The notes under the pieces are model-generated. The model was not told the origin of the DNA. It ran no database searches and was given only the letters and a program-made list of their open reading frames with translations. A DNA stretch of 64,000 nucleotides, from NCBI RefSeq assembly GCF_001424195.1, contig NZ_LMOO01000005.1, positions 694,541 to 758,540 on the forward strand. The letters run 5' to 3'. Below are positions 42,601-52,461 of the stretch, in pieces; the stretch's first letter is position 1; every line of letters begins with the position of its first letter. This DNA comes from Cellulomonas sp. Leaf334 (lineage in GTDB: Bacteria > Actinomycetota > Actinomycetes > Actinomycetales > Cellulomonadaceae). The position numbers were made by a program, and so were the translations under genes.

Positions 42601-43357
42601 GTACTCCTACTTCCTGTACCCGCCGGAGAAGCCGCTCACGGAGACCGCGCACGACCGGCTCCAGACGATCGCCGCGAACACCGACCTCGGGGCCGGTATG
42701 GCCGTCGCGATGAAGGACCTGGAGATCCGCGGCGCGGGCAACCTGCTGGGCGGCGAGCAGTCCGGGCACATCGAGGGCGTCGGCTTCGACCTGTACATCC
42801 GCATGGTCGGCGAGGCGGTCGCCAACTTCCGGGGCGACGTCGAGGAGGAGCTGCCGGACGTCACCATCGAGCTGCCCGTCGACGCGCACATCCCGCACGA
42901 CTACATCGCGCACGAGCGGCTGCGGCTCGAGGCGTACCGCAAGATCGCGGCGGCGGCGGACTCGGCGGCCCTCGGCGAGGTCCGCGCCGAGCTGGTCGAC
43001 CGCTACGGCGCGGTGCCGTCGGCCGTCGACAACCTGTTCGAGGTGGCCGAGTTCCGGCAGCACGTGCGCAACAGCGGGCTGTCCGACGTCACCGCGCAGG
43101 GCAAGTTCGTCCGGTTCGCGCCCGTCGACCTGCCCGAGTCCGCGCAGCTGCGGCTCAAGCGGCTGTACCCCGGCGCGGTGCTCAAGCCCGCCACGCGGAC
43201 CGTCCTGGTGCCGTGGCCGATGACGGCGCGGCTGGGCGGCAAGCCCGTGCAAGGCCGCGAGGTCATGCTCTGGGCGCGGCAGTTCATCGACGCGGTCGTG
43301 CGCGGCGACGTCGCGGCCGCCGCCGCAGCAGGCACGGTGGGCACCGCACGCAGGTGA
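39680..43357 (+). CDS. mfd: Transcription-repair coupling factor
   Basis: 1225 residues, AAGGA before the ATG at 39680. Removes RNA polymerase stalled at DNA lesions and recruits UvrA. Domains in order: UvrB-like N-terminal region (1-500; RVDMVEKRGEFAVRGGIIDVFPP), RNA-polymerase interaction (CarD-like) domain with DYVVHEQHGVGRFVEL (about 537), the translocase with Walker A GDVGYGKTE (Lys698), VIDEEQRFG (DEEQ box), ALSRFQS, SATPIPRTLEMA and GRVGRGRERAYSYF (motif VI), and the C-terminal TRCF regulatory domain (from about 1000). Full-length for the family (E. coli 1148). An open frame extends far upstream of 39680 but has no family sequence. Confidence 0.97.
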   Translation: MDLTGLLPALLSDPAAAAAVDSVRARGELDVVGPAGVRPPLLAALASGRPLVVVTATGRDADELAAAIRCYVPADDVAVLPSWETLPHERLSPRSDTVARRLAVFRRLAHPETEGHAGPVRVLVMPVRAMLQPVVQGLGELVPVSISTGDRVDLADLAERLVAAAYTRVDMVEKRGEFAVRGGIIDVFPPTEDHPLRVELWGEDVEEIRWFSIADQRSLEVADHGVWAPPCREILLTDAVRARATELIPQLPGAVDMLDKLANGIAVEGMESLAPALVESMVPVLDLVADDSLLVLVDPERVRRRAHDLVATTQEFLAAAWTSAAAGAATPLDLSAASFASFAEIRALAAVRGLGWWTLSPFSLDVDAAEAAKPDDFYEGETGTGHTAARNEAPHLTAMADDLAATAQTVVIAARDVERYRGEVARAVADVRVLQQAGWRLVLATEGHGPAQRMVEQLKAAEVPARLVGTITDEPEGGVVLVVPAPVGPGFVAEALHLAVFSESDLTGRAGTSTRDMRRMPSRRRNVVDPLQLRPHDYVVHEQHGVGRFVELVQRTIGSGATAATREYLVIEYASSKRGQPGDRLFVPSDQLDQVTKYVGGEAPSLSKMGGGDWAKTKGRAKKAVKEIAAELIRLYSARMATAGHAFGPDTPWQRELEDAFAYVETPDQAATIDEVKADMEKPIPMDRLVCGDVGYGKTEIAVRAAFKAVQDGKQVAILVPTTLLVQQHLDTFSERYSAFPVTVKALSRFQSPKESKEVVAGLSDGTVDVVIGTHRLITGEVRFKDLGLVVIDEEQRFGVEHKETLKALRTNVDVLAMSATPIPRTLEMAVTGIREMSTLATPPEERHPVLTFVGAYDEKQISAAIRRELLREGQVFYVHNKVDSIERTASRLMELVPEARVAVAHGKMNEHQLEQVIVDFWEKRFDVLVCTTIVETGLDISNANTLILERADLLGLSQLHQLRGRVGRGRERAYSYFLYPPEKPLTETAHDRLQTIAANTDLGAGMAVAMKDLEIRGAGNLLGGEQSGHIEGVGFDLYIRMVGEAVANFRGDVEEELPDVTIELPVDAHIPHDYIAHERLRLEAYRKIAAAADSAALGEVRAELVDRYGAVPSAVDNLFEVAEFRQHVRNSGLSDVTAQGKFVRFAPVDLPESAQLRLKRLYPGAVLKPATRTVLVPWPMTARLGGKPVQGREVMLWARQFIDAVVRGDVAAAAAAGTVGTARR

Positions 43358-43408
43358 GGGCCCTACGATGACCCACGATCGACGAGCGACGACGCGGGAG
43401 GTCCGGCG

Positions 43409-44005
43409 GTGGCGGTGCAGTGGCGTAGGGGTGTGCGGGCGGCCGGAGTGCTGGTCGCGCTGACGACGACGGTCGGCCTGGCGGGCTGCGCTGGGCAGCC
43501 CGGGGCCGCGGCGGTGGTCGACGGCACGGCCATCCCCACGTCGGACGTCGAGGCCGCCCTGACCGAGCTCCTGCCCTGGTTCCAGGGTGTGACCACCACG
43601 AACGTGCTCTCCGTCCTGATCCAGGAGCCCACGGTCGTGGACCTGGCCGAGGAGAAGGGGGTCGGCGTGTCCGACGAGGAGGCTCAGGCCCTGCTCGACC
43701 AGGTGGTCAAGCAGAAGTCCCCCGACGCCACCGCGACGTTCACGGAGCCGTCGCTGGCGGTGGCCCGGTACTCGATCGCCTACAGCAACCTCGAGGACGT
43801 GCCCAACCCCTCCGCGGTCGGCGAGGAGATCGACTCGCGGCTGCGCGCGCTCGACATCGAGGTCAACCCGCGGTTCGCGTCGCTGGAGGACGGCTTCCAG
43901 GTCGGCCCGCCGGCACGGCCGTCGTGGCTGGTCGGCTCCGGCTCCGGCGCTGTCGAGGACAGCGCGCCGCAGCCCACCCCGGAGCCGACGCCCTCGGCCT
44001 CGTGA
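43409..44005 (+). CDS. Lipoprotein with SurA-N-like domain
   Basis: 198 residues from GTG at 43409. Signal peptide with lipobox LAGC (Cys27), then AAAVVDGTAIPTSDVEAALTELL, which resembles the start of SurA N-terminal chaperone domains. No PPIase domain follows; the C-terminal 30 residues are Pro/Ser-rich. A possible outer-surface folding helper. Lying between mfd and mazG, with GTGA overlap into mazG, it follows the usual actinobacterial order. Confidence 0.75.
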   Translation: MAVQWRRGVRAAGVLVALTTTVGLAGCAGQPGAAAVVDGTAIPTSDVEAALTELLPWFQGVTTTNVLSVLIQEPTVVDLAEEKGVGVSDEEAQALLDQVVKQKSPDATATFTEPSLAVARYSIAYSNLEDVPNPSAVGEEIDSRLRALDIEVNPRFASLEDGFQVGPPARPSWLVGSGSGAVEDSAPQPTPEPTPSAS

Positions 44006-44634
44006 CGCCGTCGGAGCCGGACCCGCTCCGCGACCTCGTGCGCGTGATGGACCGGTTGCGCTCGCCGGGCGGCTGCCCGTGGGACGCGCAGCAGACCCAC
44101 GAGTCGCTCGTGCCGTACGCGCTGGAGGAGGCCCACGAGCTCGCGGAGGCGATCGAGACCGCGGACCGTGCCGGGCTGCGCGAGGAGCTCGGGGACCTGC
44201 TGCTGCAGGTGGTGTTCCACGCGCGCATCGCCACCGAGCACCCGAGCGACCCGTTCGACGTCGACGACGTGGCCGCCGACCTCGTCGCCAAGCTCGTCCG
44301 CAGGCATCCCCACGTGTTCGAGGACGCGGAGCTCGACGGCGACGTGCACGTGCAGTGGGACCGGCTGAAGACCGCCGAGAAGCAGCGAGCGTCAGCGCTC
44401 GACGGGGTGCCGCTGGCCCTCGGTGCGCTGGCGCGGGCCCAGAAGGTCGCCGGGCGTGCCGCACGTGCCGGGCTGACGGCGCCGGTCCCGGCCGGGGACG
44501 GGCTGGGGGAGCGGCTGCTCGCACTGGTCCTCGAGGCCGACGCGGCCGGGGTCGACGCCGAGGGGGCGCTGCGCCGGACGGCGGCCACGTGGGAGCACGA
44601 CCTGCGGTCGCGGGAGCAGTCGGGCGGTCCCTGA
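44002..44634 (+). CDS. mazG: Nucleoside triphosphate pyrophosphohydrolase MazG
   Basis: 210 residues from GTG at 44002 overlapping the previous stop. Hydrolyses (d)NTPs to NMP and pyrophosphate, and in mycobacteria cleans oxidised nucleotides. The motifs MDRLRSPGGCPWDAQQTHESL, LEEAHELAEAI (metal-binding EExxE-type) and REELGDLLLQVVFHARIA are diagnostic. Shorter than the E. coli two-domain form (263), with one clear catalytic domain plus a C-terminal helical tail. Co-transcribed with the lipoprotein. Confidence 0.93.
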   Translation: MTPSEPDPLRDLVRVMDRLRSPGGCPWDAQQTHESLVPYALEEAHELAEAIETADRAGLREELGDLLLQVVFHARIATEHPSDPFDVDDVAADLVAKLVRRHPHVFEDAELDGDVHVQWDRLKTAEKQRASALDGVPLALGALARAQKVAGRAARAGLTAPVPAGDGLGERLLALVLEADAAGVDAEGALRRTAATWEHDLRSREQSGGP

Positions 44635-44670
44635 CGCCCGGAAGTTCCCCGGATCATCCGAATGTCGGAC

Positions 44671-44709
44671 GGAAAGCGCTTGCCGAGCGAGCGGCGGAAC
44701 CCGTAGCCT
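44671..44709 (+). promoter_or_regulatory. pntAB promoter with overlapping LacI/cre-like palindrome
   Basis: GGAAAGCGCTTGCC (44671-44684) centres on the palindrome AAGCGCTT, close to the LacI-family/CcpA cre pattern. Its 3' part overlaps a -35-like TTGCCG (44680-44685); TAGCCT (44704-44709) follows after 18 bases as -10. A LacI-type repressor bound here would block the -35 box. Confidence 0.45.
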
Positions 44710-44793
44710 GCCGGTGGCCGCCATGATGAGGGCGGCTCGCCGTCCCCCGGCGACGAGCCCGTGACGACCATCCGACGACGGAGGAACGCCCCG

Positions 44794-46347
44794 ATGCGCA
44801 TCGGCATCCCGATCGAGAGCCGGCCCGGCGAACGGCTCGTCGCCGCGACGCCGAAGACGGTCGGCCAGCTGGTCGGCCTCGGCTACGAGGTGGTCGTCGA
44901 GAGCGGAGCCGGCGCCTCCGCGACGTTCCGGGACGAGGACTACGCAGCAGCGGGCGCAGCCGTCGGGGGCGTTGCCGACGTCTGGCACAGCGACGTCGTC
45001 GCCAAGGTCAACCCGCCGACGGACGCCGAGGTCGCCTCCCTGCGCCCGGGCGCCACGCTCGTCGCGATGCTCGCGCCCGCGGCCAGCCCGGCGCTCGTCG
45101 AGGACCTGCACGCCCGCGGCGTGACGGCGCTCGCCCTCGACGCGGTGCCGCGCATCTCCCGCGCGCAGGCCCTCGACGTGCTGAGCACCATGTCGAACGT
45201 CGCCGGCTACCGCGCGGTCGTCGAGGCCGCCGAGGTCTACGGCGGCATGTTCACCGGGCAGGTCACCGCGGCGGGCAAGACGCCGCCGGCCCGCGTGTTC
45301 GTCATCGGCGCGGGCGTGGCCGGGCTGGCGGCGATCGGGGCCGCGGGGTCGATGGGCGCCCGCGTCCGCGCGTTCGACGTCCGGCCCGAGGTCGGCGAGC
45401 AGATCGAGTCGATGGGCGCCGCGTTCGTGCAGGCTGACGCCGCACAGCAGGCGGTCAGCAGCGACGGGTACGCCAGCGCGCTCACCGACGAGCAGGAGCG
45501 GCTGACCCAGGAGATGTACACCGCCGAGACGGCGGACGCGGACATCGTCATCACCACCGCGCTCGTGCGTGGGCACGCACCGACGACCATCACCGCGGCG
45601 ATGGTCGACGGGATGCGGCCCGGCAGCGTGATCATCGACCTCGCCGCGTCGGGTGGCGGCAACTGCGAGCTCACCGTGCCGGGCAAGGCGGTCGTGACCG
45701 AGAACGGCGTGACCGTCGTCGGCTACACCGACCTGACCAGCCGCATGCCGCAGCACACGTCGCAGCTCTTCGGCACCAACATCGTGCACCTGCTCCAGCT
45801 GCTCACCCCCGCCAAGGACGGGCAGCTGGTGCTCGACCTGGACGACCCGGTGCAGCGCGGCATGGTGGTGACGCACCACGGTGAGGTGCTGTGGCCGCCA
45901 CCACCGGTGCAGGTCTCCGCTGCACCGGTCGCGGCGCCCGTGCCCACGCCCGAGGAGCGGGCGGCGTCCGCGGCGGCCACGCTCGCGGACACGAACCGAC
46001 GGCGCCAGCGCCGGTCGGTCGTCCTGGGTCTGGTGGCCGTCCTCGTGCTGCTCGGCATCTCGTTCGCGCCGGCCGTCTTCCTCGGCCACTTCACCGTGTT
46101 CGTGCTCGCCGTGATCGTCGGCTACTACGTGATCTCCAACGTCAGCCACTCCCTGCACACACCGCTGATGGCCCAGACCAACGCGATCTCCGGGATCATC
46201 CTCGTCGGCGCGCTCCTGCAGATCGGCGACGACAGCTGGCTCGTCACCGTCCTCGCGGTGATCGCCGCGTCCGTCGCCAGCATCAACGTCTTCGGGGGAT
46301 TCCTCGTCGCGAACCGCATGATCCGCATGTTCCGGAAGGACGCCTGA
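44794..46347 (+). CDS. pntA: NAD(P) transhydrogenase subunit alpha
   Basis: 517 residues from ATG at 44794 (GGAGG 8 bases upstream). Proton-translocating transhydrogenase, transferring hydride between NADH and NADP+. Domain I (about 1-385) is alanine-dehydrogenase-like: [72 protein letters not shown] (NAD-binding). The C-terminal part (about 410-517) has the four membrane helices of the alpha2 segment. So alpha1 and alpha2 are fused, as in E. coli PntA (about 510 residues). Followed after 4 bases by pntB. Confidence 0.96.
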   Translation: MRIGIPIESRPGERLVAATPKTVGQLVGLGYEVVVESGAGASATFRDEDYAAAGAAVGGVADVWHSDVVAKVNPPTDAEVASLRPGATLVAMLAPAASPALVEDLHARGVTALALDAVPRISRAQALDVLSTMSNVAGYRAVVEAAEVYGGMFTGQVTAAGKTPPARVFVIGAGVAGLAAIGAAGSMGARVRAFDVRPEVGEQIESMGAAFVQADAAQQAVSSDGYASALTDEQERLTQEMYTAETADADIVITTALVRGHAPTTITAAMVDGMRPGSVIIDLAASGGGNCELTVPGKAVVTENGVTVVGYTDLTSRMPQHTSQLFGTNIVHLLQLLTPAKDGQLVLDLDDPVQRGMVVTHHGEVLWPPPPVQVSAAPVAAPVPTPEERAASAAATLADTNRRRQRRSVVLGLVAVLVLLGISFAPAVFLGHFTVFVLAVIVGYYVISNVSHSLHTPLMAQTNAISGIILVGALLQIGDDSWLVTVLAVIAASVASINVFGGFLVANRMIRMFRKDA

Positions 46348-46351
46348 CCCC

Positions 46352-47743
46352 GTGCTGACCTCCGTGGCCCAGGCTGTCTACCTCGCCGCCGCCGTCCTGT
46401 TCATCCTCAGCCTCGCCGGACTCTCGAAGCAGGAGACCGCCCGGCGCGGCAACCTCGCGGGCATGGTGGGCATGGCGCTCGCGCTCGTCGCGACCGTCGC
46501 GCTCGCCCTGGAGGGCTCCGAGCGGCCCGTCTCCGTGACGGCGTCACTCATCCTCGTGGTGTTCCTGATCGGCGCGACCGTCGGCACCTGGCAGGCGCGT
46601 CGCGTCGAGATGACTCAGATGCCCGAGCTCATCGCGATCCTGCACTCGTTCGTCGGGCTCGCCGCCGTGCTCGTCGGGTACAACTCGTTCCTCACCGAGC
46701 CGTCCGACCCGGCGCACCTGGTCGAGGTGTTCCTCGGGGTGCTCATCGGCGCCGTGACGTTCACCGGCTCGATCGTGGCGTACCTGAAGCTCTCGACGAA
46801 GATCAGCTCCGCGCCCATGGTGCTGCCCGGCCGCAACTGGCTGAACCTGGGCATGGTCGTGCTGTCCGGCGTGCTGCTGGCGTGGTTCCTCGGCTCCGGG
46901 AGCGTCTGGCCCCTGCTGCTCATGACGGTCGTCGCGCTCGCGCTCGGCTGGCACCTGGTGGCGTCCATCGGCGGCGGCGACATGCCGGTCGTCGTGTCGA
47001 TGCTGAACTCGTACTCCGGGTGGGCGGCCGCCGCGGCGGGCTTCATGCTCAGCAACGACCTGCTCATCGTCACCGGCGCGCTCGTCGGCTCGTCCGGTGC
47101 GATCCTCAGCTACCTCATGTGCACGGCCATGAACCGGTCCTTCATCAGCGTCATCCTCGGCGGGTACGGCACGGTCGGCGGGACGGTCGCGGCATCGGAC
47201 GCCGAGCTCGGGGAGTACCACGAGATCAAGCCGCCCGAGGCGGCCGAGCTGCTCGCCGACGCGCGCCGCGTCGTCATCACGCCCGGGTACGGGATGGCCG
47301 TCGCGAAGGCGCAGTACCCCGTCGCGGAGCTCGTCGCCAAGCTGCGCGCCCGCGGCGTCGACGTCCGGTTCGGCGTGCACCCGGTCGCCGGCCGGCTGCC
47401 CGGGCACATGAACGTGCTGCTCGCCGAGGCCAAGGTCCCGTACGACATCGTGCTCGAGATGGACGAGATCAACGGCGACCTGGCCGACACCGACGTCGTG
47501 CTCGTCATCGGCGCCAACGACACCGTGAACCCGGCCGCCCTCGACGACCCGTCGTCGCCCATCGCCGGCATGCCCGTCCTCGAGGTGTGGAAGGCCGCGC
47601 GCGTCATCGTGTTCAAGCGCTCGATGGCCACCGGCTACGCGGGCGTGCAGAACCCGCTGTTCTTCCGCGAGAACACCTCGATGCTGTTCGGGGACGCGAA
47701 GGAGCAGACGGAGCGGATCGTCGAAGCGCTTCACCAGGCCTGA
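46352..47743 (+). CDS. pntB: NAD(P) transhydrogenase subunit beta
   Basis: 463 residues, GTG start, same length as E. coli PntB (462). N-terminal two-thirds is membrane helices (domain [45 protein letters not shown]), the C-terminal domain III binds NADP(H): [59 protein letters not shown] and [19 protein letters not shown]. Forms the transhydrogenase with PntA. Confidence 0.97.
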   Translation: MLTSVAQAVYLAAAVLFILSLAGLSKQETARRGNLAGMVGMALALVATVALALEGSERPVSVTASLILVVFLIGATVGTWQARRVEMTQMPELIAILHSFVGLAAVLVGYNSFLTEPSDPAHLVEVFLGVLIGAVTFTGSIVAYLKLSTKISSAPMVLPGRNWLNLGMVVLSGVLLAWFLGSGSVWPLLLMTVVALALGWHLVASIGGGDMPVVVSMLNSYSGWAAAAAGFMLSNDLLIVTGALVGSSGAILSYLMCTAMNRSFISVILGGYGTVGGTVAASDAELGEYHEIKPPEAAELLADARRVVITPGYGMAVAKAQYPVAELVAKLRARGVDVRFGVHPVAGRLPGHMNVLLAEAKVPYDIVLEMDEINGDLADTDVVLVIGANDTVNPAALDDPSSPIAGMPVLEVWKAARVIVFKRSMATGYAGVQNPLFFRENTSMLFGDAKEQTERIVEALHQA

Positions 47744-47874
47744 CCTGCGCGTCCGGGCGCCAGGATCGCACCCGAACCGATTCACCGCTGGCGCGGCAGA
47801 GCGTTGCCTCCCTAGCGTCCGGCGCGTGTCCCGGCGGTTCGGTCGCCGGGTCCCCGTCGCGAAGGAGCGTCGCC

Positions 47875-49908
47875 ATGCCTCGTCCTGCCCCTGTGACAGC
47901 AGCGGTGCCGGCCCCGCTCGTCGTGAGCGTCCTGGCGGCACTGCTCGTCATCGCCCTGGCGATGCTCGCGCTGGTCGCGGCCCCGTTCGCCGGGCCGGCG
48001 CGCGCCGCGTCGCCCGCTGTCGTCGTGCAGGCCGACTTCGAGGACGGTCCCGACGGCTGGGTGGCCCGCGGGCCTGCGCCCACGGTCGCGCTGTCCACCG
48101 AGGCGCCGCGCGGCACCCAGAGCCTGCTCGTCACCGGCCGCACGTCCACCTGGCACGGCGCCGGGATCGATGTCACCGACGCGTTCGAGCCCGGCGTGAC
48201 CCACACGATCGGGCTCTGGCTGCGGCTGCCGTCCACCGGCACGGGCTACGCCGACCTGCGCGTGTCCGTGCAGCGCGACGTCGGCGGCGCCTCGTCCTAC
48301 GACACCGTCGCGACCGCCACCGGCGTCACCAACGGTGCGTGGAAGCAGGTCGTGGCCAGCTACACGCCGGGTCCGTTCGACACCGCGCTGCTGTACGTCG
48401 AGTCGACGTCGTCGCTCACCGACATCCTGGTCGACGACGTCGTGGTCAGCGCGACGCGTGCCACGCCGGACCTCGCGCTTCCGCAGCTCGACCAGACGCT
48501 CGCGCCGTGGTTCCCGTTCGGCCTCGCGGTGGAGCCCGCCGACGTGCTCGCCGGCCGTGGCGACCTCGTCGCCCACCACGCCGCGCAGATCACCCCCGGC
48601 AACCAGATGAAGCCGGACGCCATCCAGCCCACCGAGGGGACGTTCCGGTTCGACGACGCCGACCTGCTGGTCGACTTCGCGCTGGCGCACGATCAGCGCG
48701 TGTACGGGCACACGCTCCTGTGGCACCAGCAGACACCCGCGTGGTTCTTCCAGCGGGACGGCGCCGCGCTCACGACGAGCTCCGCCGACCAGGCGCTGCT
48801 GCGCTCGCGGCTGCAGACCCACATCGAGGCGATCGCCGAGCACTACCGCACCGCGTACGGCGAGTTCGGTACGCCCGGCAACCCGATCTTCGCGTTCGAC
48901 GTGGTCAACGAGGTGATCGACGAGAGCCAGTCCGACGGGCTGCGGCGCAGCGAGTGGTACCGGATCCTGGGACCGTCCTACATCGCCGACGCGTTCCGGT
49001 ACGCCCGCGCGGCGTTCGGTCCCGAGGTCGAGCTGTTCATCAACGACTACAACAGCGAGTACCCCAACAAGCGCACGCCGTACGTCGCGCTCGTCCGGTC
49101 GCTGCTGGCCGACGGTGTCCCGGTGGACGGCGTCGGTCACCAGCTGCACGTCGAGGTCGGCCGGTCGTTGAGCTATGTCGAGGCGACGATCACCGCGTTC
49201 GAGGCGCTCGGCGTGCGGCAGGCCGTCACGGAGCTGGACGTCTCGACGTACCTGCACGGTGGCGAGAGCTGGACGACGCCGCCGGCCGACCGGCTGCTGC
49301 AGCAGGCGCTCTACTACCGCGACCTGGTCACGGTCCTCAAGCGGCACGCGGCGTCGTTCGAGTCCGTGACGATCTGGGGTGTCGACGACTCGCGGACGTG
49401 GCTGCGGGCCGGTGCCGCGCCGCTGCTCTTCGACGGTGCGCTGCAGGCCAAGCCGGCGTTCTGGGGGATCGTCGACCCGTCCCGGATCGGCGTGACCCCG
49501 ACGCCCACGCCCACACCGACCCCGACCCCGACCCCGACGCCCACGCCCACGCCCACCCCGACGCCCACGCCGACGCCCACCAGCGGTCCGGCCGCGTGCA
49601 CCGTCCGGTGGTCGTCGAACGCGTGGAACACCGGCCTCACGGCGAACGTCCGCGTCACGAACACCGGCACGACGACGGTCGACGGCTGGACGCTGACGTT
49701 CACGTTCTCCGGAGGACAGCAGGTCACGCAGGGCTGGAGCGCGCAGTGGTCGCAGGCCGGCACGGTCGTCACGGCGTCCAACGCGTCCTGGAACGGCCGG
49801 CTGGCCCCGGGCGCGAGCACGGAGATCGGCTTCAACGCCTCGCACCCCGGCGCGCCCACCGCTCCGAGCGACTTCCGGCTCAACGGTGCCGCGTGCGCCT
49901 CGTCGTGA
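47875..49908 (+). CDS. Secreted GH10 endo-1,4-beta-xylanase with CBM4_9-like and CBM2 domains
   Basis: 677 residues from ATG at 47875 (AAGGAG 7 bases upstream). Signal peptide 1-43. CBM4_9-like module about 50-193 (VVQADFEDGPDGWVARG). GH10 catalytic domain about 200-540 with ITPGNQMKPD, YGHTLLWHQQTPAWF, acid/base Glu346 in DVVNEVID, and nucleophile Glu453 in VTELDVSTYL. A pure TP-repeat linker (541-570) then CBM2 (574-677, CTVRWSSNAWNTGLTANVRVTN). The CBM2 plus Pro-Thr linker is the hallmark of Cellulomonas exoglucanases and xylanases. Cleaves xylan outside the cell, binding cellulose via CBM2. No CebR-type site was seen in the 131 bases upstream. Confidence 0.95.
   Translation: MPRPAPVTAAVPAPLVVSVLAALLVIALAMLALVAAPFAGPARAASPAVVVQADFEDGPDGWVARGPAPTVALSTEAPRGTQSLLVTGRTSTWHGAGIDVTDAFEPGVTHTIGLWLRLPSTGTGYADLRVSVQRDVGGASSYDTVATATGVTNGAWKQVVASYTPGPFDTALLYVESTSSLTDILVDDVVVSATRATPDLALPQLDQTLAPWFPFGLAVEPADVLAGRGDLVAHHAAQITPGNQMKPDAIQPTEGTFRFDDADLLVDFALAHDQRVYGHTLLWHQQTPAWFFQRDGAALTTSSADQALLRSRLQTHIEAIAEHYRTAYGEFGTPGNPIFAFDVVNEVIDESQSDGLRRSEWYRILGPSYIADAFRYARAAFGPEVELFINDYNSEYPNKRTPYVALVRSLLADGVPVDGVGHQLHVEVGRSLSYVEATITAFEALGVRQAVTELDVSTYLHGGESWTTPPADRLLQQALYYRDLVTVLKRHAASFESVTIWGVDDSRTWLRAGAAPLLFDGALQAKPAFWGIVDPSRIGVTPTPTPTPTPTPTPTPTPTPTPTPTPTPTSGPAACTVRWSSNAWNTGLTANVRVTNTGTTTVDGWTLTFTFSGGQQVTQGWSAQWSQAGTVVTASNASWNGRLAPGASTEIGFNASHPGAPTAPSDFRLNGAACASS
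49495..49582 (+). repeat. Threonine-proline codon repeat in the xylanase linker
   Basis: Tandem ACG/ACC CCC/CCG codons (CCGACGCCCACG-type 12-mers) encode the TP linker. Such repeats are prone to length change by slippage. A related, more varied PT linker is encoded at about 24050-24240 on the minus strand. Confidence 0.85.
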
Positions 49909-49923
49909 CGTGAGGTGACGTCG

Positions 49924-49959
49924 CGGCCGACCGCCCTGCACCGTGGGGGCGGTCGGCCG
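49924..49959 (+). terminator. Hairpin terminator after the xylanase gene
   Basis: CGGCCGACCGCCC (49924-49936) and its perfect complement (49947-49959) form a 13-bp stem with a 10-base loop, 15 bases after the stop. Confidence 0.8.
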
Positions 49960-50070
49960 GTGCGGTGTCGAGAACCCGCGCGCCGGTCGTCGTCGGGCTC
50001 GTCGTGCGGCACCCTCGAGCGGTGTCCAGCGGACGAAGGTCCCGGTACGCCCCTCCTCGGACGCCACTAG

Positions 50071-51390
<1,320 letters not shown>

Positions 51391-51402
51391 CGCACGACCC
51401 TC

Positions 51403-51436
51403 GGAGGCCGGTCACCCGCTCGGGTGGCCGGCCTCC
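51403..51436. terminator. Bidirectional hairpin terminator between eno and the HAAS gene
   Basis: GGAGGCCGGTCACCC (51403-51417) pairs with 51422-51436 with one G-U/A-C position and a 4-base loop. It is between convergent genes ending at 51390 and 51443, so it can serve both. Confidence 0.8.
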
Positions 51437-51442
51437 GGCGTG

Positions 51443-52006
51443 TCAGGGGGCCGGCGGTGCCGAGACGATCGGCTGCGGATCGCCCCCGACGGACTCGGTG
51501 GTCGAGAAGACGGCCGTGAGCCCGACCGTGACGACACCGGTCACCAGCAGGACCGGAACGGTGGCGACGAAGATCGTCCGCCAGGCCTTCCAGCCGGCGC
51601 CCTTGCGGACCCAGCCGACCGAGGCCACGACCGCGAGGACCAGGACCGCCAGCGGGATCACGAGCAGCGCCAGGCTGACCGGGGCGAGCACCAGGCCGAG
51701 CATCGAGCCCCCGAGCGCGACGAGGACGATGCCGCCGGGCGAGTCGGTGACCGAGCGGCGGACCGTCGGGTCGGGTGGCGCGTCCGGGCTCCAGGCGGCG
51801 GCGACCGCGTCGACCGTGCCCAGGTCCGCGAGGACGCGCCGCACGTCGTCGCTCGTCGGCTCGTGCTCGAGCTCGTCGAGCGCGACGTCGATGTGCTCGC
51901 GGACGGAGTCGACGATGTCGGCCCGCTCGGCCGGGTCGGCGCCGGACAGGCGGCGGTAGAGGTCGGCGAGGTAGGCCGCGACGAGCGGCGGGACGGTACG
52001 CATCAC
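51443..52006 (-). CDS. HAAS-domain (DUF1700-like) membrane protein, PadR partner
   Basis: 187 residues. N-terminal helical HAAS signalling-type domain (1-75: VAAYLADLYRRLSGADPAERADIVDSVREHIDVAL, then SDDVRRVLADLGTVDAVAAA) followed by three to four membrane segments (about 92-170). HAAS proteins are typically encoded next to PadR regulators and thought to link the regulator to the membrane. Its start overlaps the stop of the PadR gene by 4 bases. Same arrangement recurs at 55217-56655. Confidence 0.78.
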   Translation of the reverse strand: MMRTVPPLVAAYLADLYRRLSGADPAERADIVDSVREHIDVALDELEHEPTSDDVRRVLADLGTVDAVAAAWSPDAPPDPTVRRSVTDSPGGIVLVALGGSMLGLVLAPVSLALLVIPLAVLVLAVVASVGWVRKGAGWKAWRTIFVATVPVLLVTGVVTVGLTAVFSTTESVGGDPQPIVSAPPAP

Positions 52007-52362
52007 GCGATGCCCTTCAGGAGGTGGTCCACGCCGGTGCGGAACGGCTCCCAGACGGCGACGAACGAACGCAGCGCGTCCCGGCCCTCGTCGGTGAGCG
52101 CGTGGTAGCGGCGGGGCGGTCCGGTGGGGGACTCCTGCCAGGTGGTGTCCACCCAGCGGCGGCGACGCAGCCGCGTCAGGAGGGGGTAGAGCGTGCCCTC
52201 CGACCCGAACAGGATGTCGTCCCCGCCGAGCGCGCGGGCGATGTCCTGGCCGTACGACGGCCCGCGGTCGAGGTGGGCGAGCACGCAGTACTCGAGCGTG
52301 CCGCGGCGCAGCTGGGTGAGCACCGCGTGCGCATCCGATCCGTCCGGTTCCATGTGACGCAT
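52003..52362 (-). CDS. PadR-family transcriptional regulator
   Basis: 119 residues from ATG at 52362 (ATG at 52353 also possible). Winged helix: LTQLRRGTLEYCVLAHLDRGPSYGQDIARAL, then GTLYPLLTRLRRRRWVDTTWQ (recognition helix) and RRYHALTDEGRDALRSFV (wing and C-terminal helix). PadR proteins of this type autoregulate; a near-direct repeat GACGCATGG (52356-52364 and 52374-52382) straddles the start and could be the operator. Divergent from the divIC-like gene at 52462, whose promoter is in the same 99 bases. Confidence 0.88.
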   Translation of the reverse strand: MRHMEPDGSDAHAVLTQLRRGTLEYCVLAHLDRGPSYGQDIARALGGDDILFGSEGTLYPLLTRLRRRRWVDTTWQESPTGPPRRYHALTDEGRDALRSFVAVWEPFRTGVDHLLKGIA

Positions 52363-52461
52363 GGTACCGAGCGACGCATGGAACCTGTCAATGGGTGGTC
52401 CGGCGCGCCACGGCAGCCGATATCCGGGCAGGTCGGGGCGGTACGGGGCACAATCGACGCC

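Noticed and set aside
38339..44524. A 2061-codon open frame on the minus strand covering mfd, the lipoprotein and mazG
   Set aside because: Only its 3' part (38339-39529) has family sequence. The rest is antisense to mfd with Arg/His/Asp-rich low-complexity translation, the usual shadow of high-GC coding DNA.
47723..47735. AAGCGCTT near the end of pntB as a second LacI-type site
   Set aside because: It is inside the coding sequence at the 3' end of pntB and too far from a recognised promoter to weigh.
49495..49582. Tandem repeat considered as CRISPR or a regulatory repeat
   Set aside because: It is in frame and encodes the TP linker between GH10 and CBM2; no spacer structure.
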